A stretch of DNA of 62,760 nucleotides. It comes from Rhizobiales bacterium Ga0077525. GTDB lineage: Bacteria; Pseudomonadota; Alphaproteobacteria; Rhizobiales; Xanthobacteraceae. The stretch covers positions 1-62,760 of the forward strand of contig LNDS01000041.1 of assembly GCA_001464835.1 (NCBI GenBank). The letters are read 5' to 3'. Positions 37,029 through 47,180 of this stretch are shown here, in pieces; the first letter of the stretch is position 1, and every line of letters begins with the position of its first letter. A program made the position numbers and the translations under genes. Below the pieces are notes generated by a model, which saw only the letters and a program-made list of their open reading frames with translations, searched no databases and was not told the DNA's origin.

Positions 37029-38855
37029 ATGGATATGCGCAACATCGCCATCATCGCGCACGTCGATCATGGCAAAACTACTCTGGTCGACAAGCTCTTG
37101 CAGCAGTCCGGCGTCTATCGCGCCAATGAGCGCCAGGTCGAGCGCGCCATGGACTCCAACGATCTCGAGCGCGAGCGCGGCATCACCATTCTCGCCAAGG
37201 CCGCCTCGGTCGAATGGAAGGGCACCCGCATCAATATCGTCGATACGCCGGGCCATGCCGATTTCGGCGGCGAAGTCGAACGCATCCTCAACATGGTCGA
37301 CGGCGCGCTGGTCCTGGTGGACGCCGCCGAAGGCCCGCTGCCGCAGACCAAGTTCGTGGTCTCCAAGGCGCTGAAGATGGGGCTCAAGCCCATCGTCGTC
37401 ATCAACAAGGTCGATCGCCCCGACGCGCGCGCCACCGAAGTGCTCAACGAAGTGTTCGACCTGTTCGCGGCGCTCGACGCCACCGACGAGCAGCTCGACT
37501 TCCCGATTCTCTACGGCTCGGCCAAGCTCGGCTACATGTCGGCCTCGCTGGAAGGCTCGAAAGAAGACGGCATGACGCCGCTGTTCGACCTCGTGCTCAA
37601 GCACGTCAAGGCGCCGGCGGTCGACACCGGCCCGTTCCGCATGCTCGGCACCATCATCGAGGCCAACCCCTATCTCGGCCGCATGATCACCGGCCGCATC
37701 ACCTCCGGGTCGGTCAAGCCGAACCAGATGGTCAAGGTGCTCGACCGCGAGGGCAAGCTGGTCGAAAGCGGCCGCATCACCAAGGTTCTGGCCTTCCGCG
37801 GCCTCGAGCGCGTGCCGCTCGACGAAGCCGAGGCCGGCGACATCGTCGCTTTGGCCGGCCTGCCGAACGCCACCGTCGCCCACACGATTTGCGACCCGTC
37901 GGTGGAAACGCCGATCCCGGCGCAGCCGATCGATCCGCCGACTTTGTCGATGACATTCCGCGTCAACGATAGTCCGCTCGCCGGCACCGAAGGCACCAAG
38001 GTCACCGGCCGCATGATCCGCGACCGCCTGATGCGCGAAGCCGAGGGCAACGTCGCCTTGCGCGTTCGTGAATCCGACGACAAGGACGCGATGGAAGTGT
38101 CCGGCCGCGGCGAATTGCAACTCGGCATTCTGATCGAGACCATGCGCCGCGAAGGCTTCGAACTGTCGGTGTCGCGGCCCAAGGTGCTGCTGCGCAAGAA
38201 CGACAAGGACGAACTCGAAGAGCCGATCGAAGAAGTCGTGATCGACGTCGACGAACAGCATTCCGGCGTCGTCGTGCAGAAGATGTCCGAGCGCAAGGGC
38301 GAGATGATCGAACTGCGCCCGTCCGGCGGCGGCCGCGTCCGCATGGTGTTCTACGCGCCGACCCGCGGCCTGATCGGCTACCAGGGCGAACTGCTGACCG
38401 ACACCCGCGGCACCGCCATCATGAACCGGCTGTTCCACGCCTATGAGCCGCACAAGGGTCCGATCCAGGGCCGCCGCAACGGCGTCCTGATCTCGAACGA
38501 AAAGGGCGAAGCCGTTGCCTACGCGCTGTGGAATCTGGAAGACCGCGGCCCGATGATGATCGAGCCGGGTTGGAAGGTTTACACCGGCATGATCGTCGGC
38601 GAGCATACCCGCGAGAACGACCTCGTGATCAACGTGCTCAAGGGCAAGCAACTGACCAACATCCGCACCACGCAGAAGGACGAAGCCGTCCGCCTGACCC
38701 CGCCGATCCGCATGACGCTGGAAAAGGCGCTGGCCTACATCCAGGACGACGAGTTGGTCGAAGTGACGCCGACCTCGATCCGGTTGCGCAAGAAGCTGCT
38801 CGACGAAACCGACCGCAAGCGTTTCGACCGGTCGAAGGAAGCCCAGGTCGCCTGA
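37029..38855 (+). CDS. typA: Ribosome-associated translational GTPase TypA/BipA
   Basis: This 608-residue protein has all GTPase motifs: [15 protein letters not shown] (P-loop), [22 protein letters not shown], and [12 protein letters not shown]-like domains II, III and V and the TypA-specific C-terminus follow ([20 protein letters not shown]). It binds ribosomes and aids 50S assembly and stress adaptation. The length is exact for the family. ATG 37029 opens [15 protein letters not shown]; an upstream in-frame extension covers the leader hairpin. The 690-residue frame on the opposite strand is a codon-bias shadow. Confidence 0.98.
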   Translation: MDMRNIAIIAHVDHGKTTLVDKLLQQSGVYRANERQVERAMDSNDLERERGITILAKAASVEWKGTRINIVDTPGHADFGGEVERILNMVDGALVLVDAAEGPLPQTKFVVSKALKMGLKPIVVINKVDRPDARATEVLNEVFDLFAALDATDEQLDFPILYGSAKLGYMSASLEGSKEDGMTPLFDLVLKHVKAPAVDTGPFRMLGTIIEANPYLGRMITGRITSGSVKPNQMVKVLDREGKLVESGRITKVLAFRGLERVPLDEAEAGDIVALAGLPNATVAHTICDPSVETPIPAQPIDPPTLSMTFRVNDSPLAGTEGTKVTGRMIRDRLMREAEGNVALRVRESDDKDAMEVSGRGELQLGILIETMRREGFELSVSRPKVLLRKNDKDELEEPIEEVVIDVDEQHSGVVVQKMSERKGEMIELRPSGGGRVRMVFYAPTRGLIGYQGELLTDTRGTAIMNRLFHAYEPHKGPIQGRRNGVLISNEKGEAVAYALWNLEDRGPMMIEPGWKVYTGMIVGEHTRENDLVINVLKGKQLTNIRTTQKDEAVRLTPPIRMTLEKALAYIQDDELVEVTPTSIRLRKKLLDETDRKRFDRSKEAQVA

Positions 38856-38925
38856 GGGCGGCTGACCACCGCCGGCGTTGTGTCCCAATATGTGACGCAA
38901 CGCATCGACGGCGAATCAGGCACTT

Positions 38926-38966
38926 AAAAAAACCCGTGCATGGCTTCAGGTCGGCGCGGGTTTTTT
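38926..38966 (+). terminator. Rho-independent terminator downstream of typA
   Basis: The left arm AAAAAACCCGTGC pairs with GCGCGGGTTTTTT (one mismatch) around a roughly 14-base loop, about 70 bases after the typA stop. A- and T-tracts on both sides would allow function in either direction. Confidence 0.8.
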
Positions 38967-39118
38967 CATGCCCGCAACAAGCGCTGCGAGCGGGGCCAAC
39001 ATCGCGTTTGTCCCGGCATTCTTGGTCTAATTCGCACCTGTGGCCAGTAATCCACACCGTTAACCCATCATTAACGATAGGGCTTGAAGGCCGCCGGGTT
39101 GCTTGCTTGTATTCAAAA

Positions 39119-39631
39119 ATGAGCACGACCCTTATTGAGATTCGCCGCGCCAGGTCTGCCGACGCCACCGACGTCGCGGGGACCCATGATGAAGCATGGC
39201 GCGCCGCCTATCAGGGCATCATCCCGGGCAACGAACTCGACAAACTGATCAACCGCCGCGGTCCGGAATGGTGGGATTCGGCGATCCGCAAAGGCAGCCG
39301 CATCACCATTCTGCAATTCGGCGACAAGGTTGCCGGTTACGCGAATTACGGGCGCAATCGCGCCCGCAGCCTTTTCTACGAAGGCGAAGTCTACGAGCTG
39401 TATCTGCGTCCGGAATTTCAGGGCCTCGGCTTCGGCCGCCGGCTGTTCTCCGCCGCGCGCAAGGACCTGATGCAGAGCGGGCTCAAGAGCCTCGTCGTCT
39501 GGGCCTTGTCGGACAACGAACCGGCGATGGAATTCTACCGTGCGCTCGGCGGCCGCGCGGTTGCCCGCTCGTCGGAGAAATTCGGCGCCAAGACGCTCGA
39601 CAAGGTCGCCTACGCCTGGCCGCAGACCTAG
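39119..39631 (+). CDS. GNAT family N-acetyltransferase
   Basis: This 170-residue GNAT domain has the N-terminal IRRARSADATDVAGTHDEAW, the acetyl-CoA pyrophosphate loop LRPEFQGLGFGRRLFSAARK (Q-x-x-G-x-G/R pattern) and the C-terminal WALSDNEPAMEFYRALGGR. The substrate is unknown; the best guess is a small molecule or protein N-terminus. ATG 39119 gives the standard domain start. It is an isolated gene between the typA terminator and a palindromic repeat. Confidence 0.9.
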   Translation: MSTTLIEIRRARSADATDVAGTHDEAWRAAYQGIIPGNELDKLINRRGPEWWDSAIRKGSRITILQFGDKVAGYANYGRNRARSLFYEGEVYELYLRPEFQGLGFGRRLFSAARKDLMQSGLKSLVVWALSDNEPAMEFYRALGGRAVARSSEKFGAKTLDKVAYAWPQT

Positions 39632-39654
39632 GACCTTCCGGCAATCACCAAATT

Positions 39655-39766
39655 CAATCCTCATGGTGAGGAGCGCAGCGCAGCTGCGCGTCTCGAACCA
39701 TGTGGCCCATGATTCCCGGGCCTTCATCCTTCGAGACGCCCGCTGCGCCGGCTCCTCAGGATGAGG
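39655..39766. repeat. Composite palindromic intergenic repeat
   Basis: The left part reads CAATCCTCATGGTGAGGAGC with GCGTCTCGAACCATG. The right part reads CATCCTTCGAGACGC and ends GGCTCCTCAGGATGAGG, which inversely matches the left. It belongs to the same class as 2011-2158 and lies between the convergent GNAT and folD genes. Confidence 0.75.
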
Positions 39767-40651
39767 TTAAAGGCTCGGCGCCGGCAAATTGTTGTGCTCG
39801 CAGGTCGCCCGCAACGTGTTCAGCAACAAACAGGCAATCGTCATCGGCCCGACGCCGCCCGGCACCGGCGTGATGGCGCCGGCGACCCGGCTCGCCTCCG
39901 CATAGGCGACGTCGCCGACGATTTTCGACTTGCCGCCCTCTCCGGTGACGCGATTGATGCCGACATCGATGACGATGGCGCCGGGCTTGATCCAGTCGCC
40001 GCGCACGAATTCCGGCCTGCCGATGGCGGCGATCAAAACATCGGCGCGGCGGCAGACGGCGGCGAGATCGCGCGTTTTCGAATGCGCAATGGTGACGGTG
40101 GCGTTTTCGCTCAGCAGCAGCTGCGCCACCGGCTTGCCGACGATGTTGGAGCGGCCGATCACCACTGCGTCGAGGCCTTCCAGCGACGGCTTTACCGTCT
40201 TGGCCAGAATGACGCAGCCGAGCGGCGTGCAAGGTACCAAGCCCGGCGAACCCGACGCGTGGCGGCCGACATTGAGCGGATGGAAGCCATCGACGTCCTT
40301 CTCCGAGGCAATGGCATGAATGACCTTCTGCGCGTCGATATGTTTTGGCAGCGGCAACTGCACCAAAATGCCGTTCACTTTCGGGTCGGCATTGAGCTGC
40401 GCGATCAGCGCCAGCAATTCGACTTCACTAACGGTCGCCGGTAAATGCCGGTCGACCGGATTCATGCCGGCCTCGGTAACGGCCTTCGATTTGTTGCGGA
40501 CATAGACTTCGCTGGCCGGATCGGCGCCGACAAGAACCACCGCGAGGCCGGGCGTGACGCCATGCGCCGACTTCAGCCGCGCCACTTCACTGGCGATGCG
40601 CGCGCGCAATTCGGCGGCGACTGTTTTTCCGTCGATAATCTTTGCCGTCAT
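39767..40651 (-). CDS. folD: Methylenetetrahydrofolate dehydrogenase/cyclohydrolase
   Basis: This 294-residue protein has the FolD motifs [14 protein letters not shown] with the catalytic Lys, [25 protein letters not shown], and the NADP loop [18 protein letters not shown]. The C-terminal [15 protein letters not shown] is typical. It interconverts methylene- and 10-formyl-tetrahydrofolate. The end of the gene touches a palindromic repeat. It lies 9 bases downstream of the YggT gene on the same strand, consistent with co-transcription. Confidence 0.97.
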   Translation of the reverse strand: MTAKIIDGKTVAAELRARIASEVARLKSAHGVTPGLAVVLVGADPASEVYVRNKSKAVTEAGMNPVDRHLPATVSEVELLALIAQLNADPKVNGILVQLPLPKHIDAQKVIHAIASEKDVDGFHPLNVGRHASGSPGLVPCTPLGCVILAKTVKPSLEGLDAVVIGRSNIVGKPVAQLLLSENATVTIAHSKTRDLAAVCRRADVLIAAIGRPEFVRGDWIKPGAIVIDVGINRVTGEGGKSKIVGDVAYAEASRVAGAITPVPGGVGPMTIACLLLNTLRATCEHNNLPAPSL

Positions 40652-40660
40652 GGCCGCCTA

Positions 40661-40951
40661 TTAAACAAAGGCCTGGACGTACAGCCAGAAAATGAGCTGC
40701 TTGAGGAACAGGAGGCCGATGATCAGGATCACCGGCGAAATATCGATGCCGCCGAGATTGGGCATGATGCTGCGGATCGGCCGCAGCGCCGGCTCGGTCA
40801 CCCGGTAGAGGAAATCGCCGATCGAGTTGACGATCGGGTTGCGCGTGTTCACGACGTTGAACACCACCAGCCAGGACAACACCGCCGACGCGATCAGGAT
40901 CCAGATATAGATGTCGATGATCGTCGTAATCAGCCACAGAAAGGGATTCAT
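40661..40951 (-). CDS. YggT family membrane protein
   Basis: This 96-residue protein has two hydrophobic segments (about residues 4-28 and 72-93) around a conserved amphipathic loop [19 protein letters not shown]. This is the single-repeat YggT layout found in alphaproteobacteria. It is an inner membrane protein of uncertain role; relatives are linked to division or osmotic stress. ATG 40951 begins the first helix; longer frames are unsupported. It is followed closely by folD. Confidence 0.93.
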   Translation of the reverse strand: MNPFLWLITTIIDIYIWILIASAVLSWLVVFNVVNTRNPIVNSIGDFLYRVTEPALRPIRSIMPNLGGIDISPVILIIGLLFLKQLIFWLYVQAFV

Positions 40952-41165
40952 CGAAGCGCTCCAAAGCCTGGTCGCGGCACTAGCCCGGGTGACGAATAGC
41001 CGCTTGCGGCCTTGAGGAAAAGGGGTTCCGTCAAATTCGCCGCCGGATCGGCCCGACCCCGCCGCGCGGCCGCTGCCCCATCCTTGACAGGCCCGACACC
41101 GGGCCCTAAATGGCGGCCACTCGCCTGAAACTGCGGGCAACCAAGCGGTTGCCGTGGATTTGGAA

Positions 41166-41240
<75 letters not shown>

Positions 41241-41241
<1 letters not shown>

Positions 41242-41332
41242 ACCTTCGCTCGCTTCGCGAGCTACGGTTGGCAAGCCAACCTTTAGGCACTCCCCGCCCG
41301 CCAAATACCGGCCCGCGAAGCAAGCGAAGGTT
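41241..41332 (+). repeat. Structured repeat directly 3' of tRNA-Ala
   Basis: The left arm AACCTTCGCTCGCTTCGCG (41241-41259) and the right arm CGCGAAGCAAGCGAAGGTT (41314-41332) are inverted with one mismatch. Between them lies the palindrome GGTTGGCAAGCCAACC. A related sequence (AACCTTCGC, then GGTTGGCAAGCCAGCC) follows the tRNA-Thr gene at 52555-52617. Confidence 0.75.
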
Positions 41333-41406
41333 GCCCGTCGTAGCCTCTTGACCGCCGAGGTCCGCCTTCGGACGAAGGCGGTTGGCGAAGACGGGCGGAA
41401 ACGCAC

Positions 41407-42873
41407 TCACCCACCCCCTTCGCTATCGTCCGCTTTTGCCAGCGGCACGGCGATCTCGCAGCGCAGGCCTTCCGGCTTGAAAGTCATCCGGGCGCTGCCG
41501 CCGAGTTCGGCCTCGATGCTGCCTTCGATCATGCGCGAGCCGAAGCCGCGCCGCTCCGGCTCCGCCACTGCCGGCCCGCCCTGCTCAACCCAGTCGATCC
41601 GCAACTGCGCCGGCCGTTCGCCCTCGGCCGCCATACGATGCCAGCCGATGTCGATGCGCCCTCCGGGCGAGGCCAGCGCGCCGTATTTCGCCGCATTGGT
41701 GGTCAGTTCATGGAACGCCATCGCCAAGGTCAGCACCGCGCGCGGCCCCAGTTCGATGGTTTCGCCGTGCAGCACGACGCGCGCGCTGTCGGCGCCGGCG
41801 TAAGGCGCGACGCTCTCGGCGATGAGCGCGCGCAGGTCGCCGTTTTCCCAATGATTCTCGGTCAACTGGTCATGCGCCTTGGACAAAGCGATCAGCCGAC
41901 CCTCGAAGCGCGCGCGGAATTCCTTTGGATCGGAGGTCCCGCGCGCGGTCTGCGCCGCCAGCGACTGCACCCGCGCCAGGGTATTCTTGACGCGGTGGTT
42001 CAGTTCGTCGATCAGGAGCTTCTGCCGCCGCTCCGCCGCCTTGCGTTCGGTGATGTCCTGCACGACGCGCACGACATAGAGCAGCTTGCCCAAGGCGTCG
42101 CGCACCGGCGACGAACTCACCGCCATCCAGATCAGGCGGCCGTCTTTATGCCGGAAGCGTTTTTCCGCCGAATAGAATTCGAGTTCGCCGGAGACCTGCT
42201 GCTGGAAGCCGGCGCGATCGAGATCGGCGTCTTCCGGAAAAGTATTGGTGAACAGCTTGAGCGACAGCAGCTCTTCGCGGCTGTAGCCGGTGATGGCACA
42301 GATCGCCTCGTTGACGCGCAGGAATGTGCCATCCGGCGCGACCTCCGAAATGCCGATGGTGACGTGGTCGTAAGTCGCCGCCAGCCGTTGATCCTGCTCG
42401 TGCCCGCGCAGGCGCGATTGCTCGAGCGCCTCGTCCATGCGCTTGCGATCGCTGATGTCGATGAAGCAATTGACGGCGCCGACCAGTTCGCCTTTGGCAT
42501 TGCGCAGCGGATCGATATTGATCGAGACGAACATCTGCGAACCGTCGGCGCGCGCGACCATGCGCTCCTCGTCACGCACGGCGATGCCGGTCGCCAGCAC
42601 CTCCGACAGCAACGACCGCGTCATCGGCGTGCCGTCGAGTTCGAACATGCGGCGGCCTTCGTTGAACTCGTCATGCGTCTGGCCGAGACGCGGCGCGCGG
42701 CCCCAGACTTCGACGGCGCGCTTGTTGTATTGCAGGATGACGCCCTGCGCGTCGCAGATGAAAGTCGGGATCGGCAACAGATCGAGGATGCCGTCGGACG
42801 CGCGCAGCATTGCGCTCAATGTCGCCGGGAAAGGCCGCTTGATGGGCCGGGCGTTATCGTTCGAATCCAGCAT
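41407..42873 (-). CDS. HWE-family sensor histidine kinase with two PAS domains
   Basis: This 488-residue soluble protein has PAS1 at about residues 28-140 (LDLLPIPTFICDAQGVILQY) and PAS2/PAC at about 165-280 (ICAITGYSREELLSLKLF). The HWE kinase domain has H-box LIDELNHRVKNTLARVQSLA, N-box FHELTTNAAKYGAL, the WVEQGGP (WxE) segment and GFGSRMIEGS. It lacks membrane helices, so it probably senses a cytoplasmic signal. No response regulator is adjacent, so it is an orphan. ATG 42873 has GAGG 7 bases upstream and is preferred over the GTG at 42879. Confidence 0.94.
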   Translation of the reverse strand: MLDSNDNARPIKRPFPATLSAMLRASDGILDLLPIPTFICDAQGVILQYNKRAVEVWGRAPRLGQTHDEFNEGRRMFELDGTPMTRSLLSEVLATGIAVRDEERMVARADGSQMFVSINIDPLRNAKGELVGAVNCFIDISDRKRMDEALEQSRLRGHEQDQRLAATYDHVTIGISEVAPDGTFLRVNEAICAITGYSREELLSLKLFTNTFPEDADLDRAGFQQQVSGELEFYSAEKRFRHKDGRLIWMAVSSSPVRDALGKLLYVVRVVQDITERKAAERRQKLLIDELNHRVKNTLARVQSLAAQTARGTSDPKEFRARFEGRLIALSKAHDQLTENHWENGDLRALIAESVAPYAGADSARVVLHGETIELGPRAVLTLAMAFHELTTNAAKYGALASPGGRIDIGWHRMAAEGERPAQLRIDWVEQGGPAVAEPERRGFGSRMIEGSIEAELGGSARMTFKPEGLRCEIAVPLAKADDSEGGG

Positions 42874-42995
42874 TCGCACGCCTCGCTTGCGTGATCCTTC
42901 GCACTCCCTGCCCCGCCGCCCAAAAATGGCGCTGCCGCCGATTTGTCAAGGAACCGCCTGAACGAAACGCCAGCCGAAAGTTCCATACTTTGCGG

Positions 42996-43796
42996 TTACG
43001 CCTGTTGCGCCGCGCGGCGGCGGCTTTGCCGCCGATCGACCATGCGCAGCAGCAGACGGCGCGGCAGCAACCTGGTGGCGAAAGTGAGCAGTTTATTCGC
43101 CAGGCCGGGCACCACGATGCGCGTGTTGCTCATCAAGCCGTTGAAGCCGGCCTCGGCTACCGTCTGCGCGGTTTGCGACAGCATGCCCGGCGGCTTGTCG
43201 CCGACGACGCCGGCCCGCGCCGCGAATTCGGTCGGAACCGGGCCCGGACACAGCACCGACACCTTGATGCCGCGCGGCTTCAATTCGCTGTGCAGCGCCT
43301 CGGTGAACGACAATACGTAAGCCTTGGTGGCGTAATAGACCGCCGAGCCCGGACCGGGCAGAAAGCCGGCGACCGAGCCGACATTCAACAGACCGCCGCG
43401 ATGGCGCTGCATGCTTTTGATGAAAGTCAGCGACAGGTCGGTGAGCGTGCGCACGTTGAGGTCGATCATCGACAGTTGCTCGGCGCGGTCGAGCATGGCC
43501 GCGGTGCCGACCAGGCCGAAGCCGGCATTGTTGACGACATATTGCGGCTCGCAGCCCGAAGCGGCGAGCAGATCGCGGATCGCCTCCGCCGCATTAGCCA
43601 AACAAAGATCGGTGGCGATGACGATCGGCCGCGGCGCGCCGCTGGCGGCGATTTCGTCGGCCAGAAGATTGAGCCGGTCGGCGCGGCGCGCGACCAAAGC
43701 CAGCGCGTGACCATGGCGCGCAAACACGCGCGCCAGCTCGACACCGATGCCGGACGACGCGCCGGTGATGAGCGTGACGGGACGCAGATTGCTCAT
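42996..43796 (-). CDS. Short-chain dehydrogenase/reductase
   Basis: This 266-residue classical SDR has the cofactor motif TLITGASSGIGVELARVFAR, the NNAGFG segment, the catalytic Ser in NVGSVAGF and the YYATKAY (YxxxK) motif. A basic C-terminal tail follows (LLPRRLLLRMVDRRQSRRR). The family resembles SDRs often annotated as acyl-CoA or fatty-acid reductases, but the substrate is not predictable. The start ATG 43796 overlaps the end of the TerB-like gene by 4 bases, suggesting translational coupling with that frameshifted gene. Confidence 0.92.
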   Translation of the reverse strand: MSNLRPVTLITGASSGIGVELARVFARHGHALALVARRADRLNLLADEIAASGAPRPIVIATDLCLANAAEAIRDLLAASGCEPQYVVNNAGFGLVGTAAMLDRAEQLSMIDLNVRTLTDLSLTFIKSMQRHRGGLLNVGSVAGFLPGPGSAVYYATKAYVLSFTEALHSELKPRGIKVSVLCPGPVPTEFAARAGVVGDKPPGMLSQTAQTVAEAGFNGLMSNTRIVVPGLANKLLTFATRLLPRRLLLRMVDRRQSRRRAAQQA

Positions 43797-44225
43797 GCGA
43801 TGTCGTTGCCTTTGTTTTCGCCCGCGACCCGCGCGCGGAGGGCGATGCGCTGGTCGCGCGCGACATGGAGCAGATCGGCGGCGCGCCAGATCAGATTATC
43901 CTCGAATTCCGTCACCGCGCCGTCGGCATAGACGATTTGCCACATCATTTCGACCAGCCGCACGCGGCCGGCGTCATCGAGCGAGCGGTTGAGCTTGCTG
44001 GTGAACTGATAGAGATCGATGGCTTTTGCTTCGGCCTCGGTCGCTTCCTCAACCAGTTTATCGGTGGCGGCATCGTCGAGGCTGAAACGCTGCTTCAGCA
44101 CATCGTGCAAACGGGCGCGCTCGGCATCGGAAACATTGCCGTCGATCGACGCCGTATGCACCAGCAGCGTCGCGGCGGCGAGCCGGTACGAGATCGGCCA
44201 TCAGTTTTCGAAAAGAACCGAACAT
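43793..44225 (-). pseudogene. TerB-family (tellurite resistance) gene with N-terminal frameshift
   Basis: From ATG 44225 one frame reads MFGSFRKLMADL, the usual start of rhizobial TerB-like proteins. Immediately after it, in a different frame, comes YRLAAATLLVHTASIDGNVS and the rest of the domain to the stop at 43793. The usual linker between these parts is missing, so a small deletion plus frameshift near 44189 is likely. A shortened product could still start at GTG 44161 (122 residues, DLYQFTSKLNRSLDDAGRVR and YADGAVTEFED intact). It could be a real mutation or a sequencing error. Confidence 0.75.
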
Positions 44226-44414
44226 TTCGTTACCCTCGCGCGGCAGGGAGCATGAATAGCATCTCATTGGCAATGTAAGATCGTTTTGCGGATTTGCCCG
44301 TTACAAAACGGCAAGATGGCGCGCTCCGCCGGCCCCGCGGGTCACTGTGACGCCGGGTCTCTGGTTCAAAAGCGGCTTTTGGTCCTTGTGACGTGCTTCG
44401 TCAGTGTGCCCGCG

Positions 44415-45071
44415 TTACCGGGTCAGAGTGGCGCCTGAAGTGCCCTTGGCGCTGCGCTCTTTGCTTTCGAGCAATTGCAGATTGTTCTGCACGTATCTGT
44501 TGCCCGGGTCCTTGTTCCTGGCCGCGGTCAAGGTCGTGCGGGCGCGGGCGAGATCGCCGCGCAGCAGATACGAATAGCCCTGGTTGTTGAGAATTTCCGA
44601 AGTCGGGCCCCTGATCGAGGAGGCCTGGACATAGGCGCGGTCGGCCAGCTCGAAACGCCGCATGCGGTCATAACAGGCGGCGAGGCCGAGCCAGGCTTCG
44701 GCATCGCGCGGATTCATCTTGGCGGCGCGGTCGAAGGCGCTTTCGGCCGCTGCGTAATTTCCGGCGCGGAATTCCTCGCGGCCGCGGGCGACATCGTCCT
44801 TGCCGTCGGCGCCAGGCAGAACAGGCGTGGCGGTGACCGGCACTGAGAGTTGCGGCGCGGGCTGCTGGACCGGCGGCGTGGCGACTGTGGGCCGCGGCGC
44901 GATCGACCCGGTCGTTTCTTCGGAGGGCGGCGGCGGCATGGTGGCGCGCGCTTCGTCGCTGCCGCGCTTGCCGGAGAACATCCCGCCGATGTCGCTGGTC
45001 ACGTTGCAGCCGGCCAGCGCCAGGCCGGCGGCGACGAGAACCAGCGTTTTGACGATGTGCGGACGCTTCAC
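44415..45071 (-). CDS. TPR-repeat lipoprotein (TadD-like)
   Basis: This 218-residue protein has a lipoprotein signal (GLALAGC, Cys22), a Pro-rich disordered region (about 45-95) and two or three TPR motifs from about residue 98 (GNYAAAESAFDRAAKMNPRD, then ELADRAYVQASSI and LARARTTLTAARNKDPGN). It resembles TadD, the pilotin-like TPR protein of tight-adherence pili, but no other tad genes are present. It is probably an outer-membrane or periplasmic scaffold. It is a single gene on this strand. Confidence 0.85.
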   Translation of the reverse strand: MKRPHIVKTLVLVAAGLALAGCNVTSDIGGMFSGKRGSDEARATMPPPPSEETTGSIAPRPTVATPPVQQPAPQLSVPVTATPVLPGADGKDDVARGREEFRAGNYAAAESAFDRAAKMNPRDAEAWLGLAACYDRMRRFELADRAYVQASSIRGPTSEILNNQGYSYLLRGDLARARTTLTAARNKDPGNRYVQNNLQLLESKERSAKGTSGATLTR

Positions 45072-45234
45072 GGGCGGGGCCTGCTAATGGGGCGAAAACG
45101 GACGCCTCAGGCTTAGGCCAGCATGGTTAAGGATTTCTTTACCGGGGCCGCCAGGCGTTGCCGGGGCGGGCTCAATGCGGCAACATAGCCGCCAGCATAA
45201 GAAGACTTTGAAAAATCCTCCGAGAGGAACGCCG

Positions 45235-46056
45235 ATGTCCGAACCACAGACCCAGGGCGGTTCCTTGTCCGGGGCGGCGGCCGAACCGCGCATCCGCGTG
45301 CGCGGCCTCGGCAAAAATTACGGCGCGCTCGAGGTTTTCAAGAACATCAGTTTCGACGTCGGCAACCGCGAGATCGTCGCCATTGTCGGCCCGTCAGGCT
45401 GCGGCAAGACCACGCTGCTGCGCTGCATCGACGGACTGCTGCCGCATGATACCGGCGAGATCCTGGTCGGCGACACGCGGGTGACCGAGCCGATCGCCGG
45501 CGTCGCCATGGTGTTCCAGCATTTCGGCCTGTTTCCGTGGAAGACCGTGTCCGAGAACGTCGCCTATGGCTTGCGCATGGCAGGCAGCCCGAAGGCGGAG
45601 ATCGCGCGCAAGGTGCCTGAGTTCATCAATCTCGTCGGGCTGGCCGGTTTCGAGGAGGCGTTTCCATATCAGATGTCGGGCGGTATGCAGCAGCGCTGCG
45701 GCCTGGCGCGCGCTTTGGCGGTCGAGCCGAACGTGCTGCTGATGGACGAACCGTTCGCCGCGGTCGATGCACAGACGCGCGAGATTCTGCAATTCGAATT
45801 GCTGCGGATCTGGCAGGAGCGGCCGACCGCGATGGTGTTCGTCACGCATTCGATCGAGGAAGCCGTACTGCTCGGCCATCGCGTCATCGTCTTGAAGGGG
45901 CGGCCGTCGAACATTCACGAGACCATCGTCATCGATTTGCCGGAACCGCGCACGCGCGACACCTTGCGTCTTCCGCGCTTCGCCGAATTGCGCGAGCGGG
46001 TGTGGAGCACCTTGATGCGCGAGGCGCGCGAAGCCGAATTCGTGCTCGAACGCTGA
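45235..46056 (+). CDS. ABC transporter ATPase of the nitrate/sulfonate/taurine type
   Basis: This 273-residue ATPase has Walker A GPSGCGKTT, Q-loop MVFQHFGLFPWKTV, signature MSGGMQQR and Walker B VLLMDEPF with the His switch VFVTHSIEEAV. The closest style is SsuB/TauB/NrtD (NitT/TauT family). No permease or binding protein gene lies in the window, so it is separated from its partners. ATG 45235 has a GAGAGGA site. The hydrolase gene follows after 11 bases, so the two form an operon. Confidence 0.92.
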   Translation: MSEPQTQGGSLSGAAAEPRIRVRGLGKNYGALEVFKNISFDVGNREIVAIVGPSGCGKTTLLRCIDGLLPHDTGEILVGDTRVTEPIAGVAMVFQHFGLFPWKTVSENVAYGLRMAGSPKAEIARKVPEFINLVGLAGFEEAFPYQMSGGMQQRCGLARALAVEPNVLLMDEPFAAVDAQTREILQFELLRIWQERPTAMVFVTHSIEEAVLLGHRVIVLKGRPSNIHETIVIDLPEPRTRDTLRLPRFAELRERVWSTLMREAREAEFVLER

Positions 46057-46067
46057 CGCGAGAGCGC

Positions 46068-47180
46068 ATGGCATCCGATCCGGTGCTCACTTCGGCCATC
46101 GCCCATTGGGGCGCGCGCTTCGTCGCCAATGGCGTGGTGCTGACCGACTTCGAGGAAGTCACCGCGTCGATGAAATCATTCGATGACTGGTGCAGCGCCT
46201 GGTCGGCGCGCGCCGCGCATCACGAGAAGGTGGCCGAGGCAGCGCTGGCGAAAGGGCACTTCCTCACTGCCGGCGAAGCGTTCCAGCGCGCCGGGGTTTA
46301 TTATCACTTCGCGGCGTTCCTGTTCGTCAACGATGTGCCGCAGATGAAAGTGGCCCACATGAAAGCGGTCGCCTGCCGGCAGGCGGCGTTGCCGCATCTG
46401 ACGCCGCCGGGCGAGCGCGTCGAAATCCCTTACGAGGGCGGCAAGCTCTACGGCATTTTGCGCAAGCCGTTGGGCATCGAGAAGCCGCCGGTGATGGTGA
46501 TGGCGGTCGGGCTCGATTCGACCAAGGAAGAAACCGAGGCCTATGAAGCGCCGTTCCTGGCGCGCGGCATCGCCATTCTGGTGTTCGACGGGCCCGGCCA
46601 GGGCGAGGCGCAATACGACCTCGCCATTCGCGGCGACTACGAGACGCCGGTGCGCGCGGTGATCGACTACATCGAAACGCGCGCCGACCTCGACAACGGC
46701 CGCGTCGGGATGTGGGGCGTCAGTCTCGGCGGTTACTACGCGCCGCGCGCCGCCGCTTTCGACAAGCGCATCAAGGCCTGCATCGCGCTCGGCGGACCTT
46801 TCGACTGGGGCGCGGCGTGGGATGGATTGCCGGCGCTGACGCGCGAGGCGTTCCGCGTGCGCAGCCACGCCAAGACGCTCGACGACGCGCGCCGCAACGC
46901 GCAAACTTTGTCGCTTGCAGGCATCGCGCAAAACATCACCTGCCCTATCTTTATCGTCAACGGCCGGCTCGACCGCATCGTGCCGCCCAGCGATGCCGAA
47001 CGGCTGGCGCGCGAGGTCAAAGGTCCGGCCGAACTGATGATGATCGACGACGGCAACCACATCGCCAACAACCGCGGCTACCGCTGGCGGCCGCAAAGCG
47101 CGGACTGGATGAAGGAGAGGCTTTCGGCTGTCATGCCCGCACTTTCTGCTGTCATGCCCGCGAAGGCGGGCATCCAGTAA
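46068..47180 (+). CDS. Alpha/beta hydrolase (FrsA/pseudooxynicotine hydrolase-like) with repeat-encoded tail
   Basis: This 370-residue protein has an N-terminal helical region (to about 115) and an alpha/beta hydrolase domain. The catalytic triad is visible: Ser219 in GVSLGG, Asp302 in NGRLDRIV and His331 in DDGNHIA. It resembles esterase/C-C hydrolases of the FrsA or 2,6-dihydropseudooxynicotine hydrolase type. The last residues, VMPAKAGIQ, and the stop codon are encoded by a dispersed repeat, so the native C-terminus has been replaced or extended. It is co-transcribed with the ABC ATPase. Confidence 0.9.
   Translation: MASDPVLTSAIAHWGARFVANGVVLTDFEEVTASMKSFDDWCSAWSARAAHHEKVAEAALAKGHFLTAGEAFQRAGVYYHFAAFLFVNDVPQMKVAHMKAVACRQAALPHLTPPGERVEIPYEGGKLYGILRKPLGIEKPPVMVMAVGLDSTKEETEAYEAPFLARGIAILVFDGPGQGEAQYDLAIRGDYETPVRAVIDYIETRADLDNGRVGMWGVSLGGYYAPRAAAFDKRIKACIALGGPFDWGAAWDGLPALTREAFRVRSHAKTLDDARRNAQTLSLAGIAQNITCPIFIVNGRLDRIVPPSDAERLAREVKGPAELMMIDDGNHIANNRGYRWRPQSADWMKERLSAVMPALSAVMPAKAGIQ

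Noticed and set aside
36828..38900. A 690-residue open frame on the strand opposite typA
   Set aside because: It overlaps a complete, strongly conserved typA. High-GC codon bias leaves the opposite frame open and the translated sequence has no recognisable domain.
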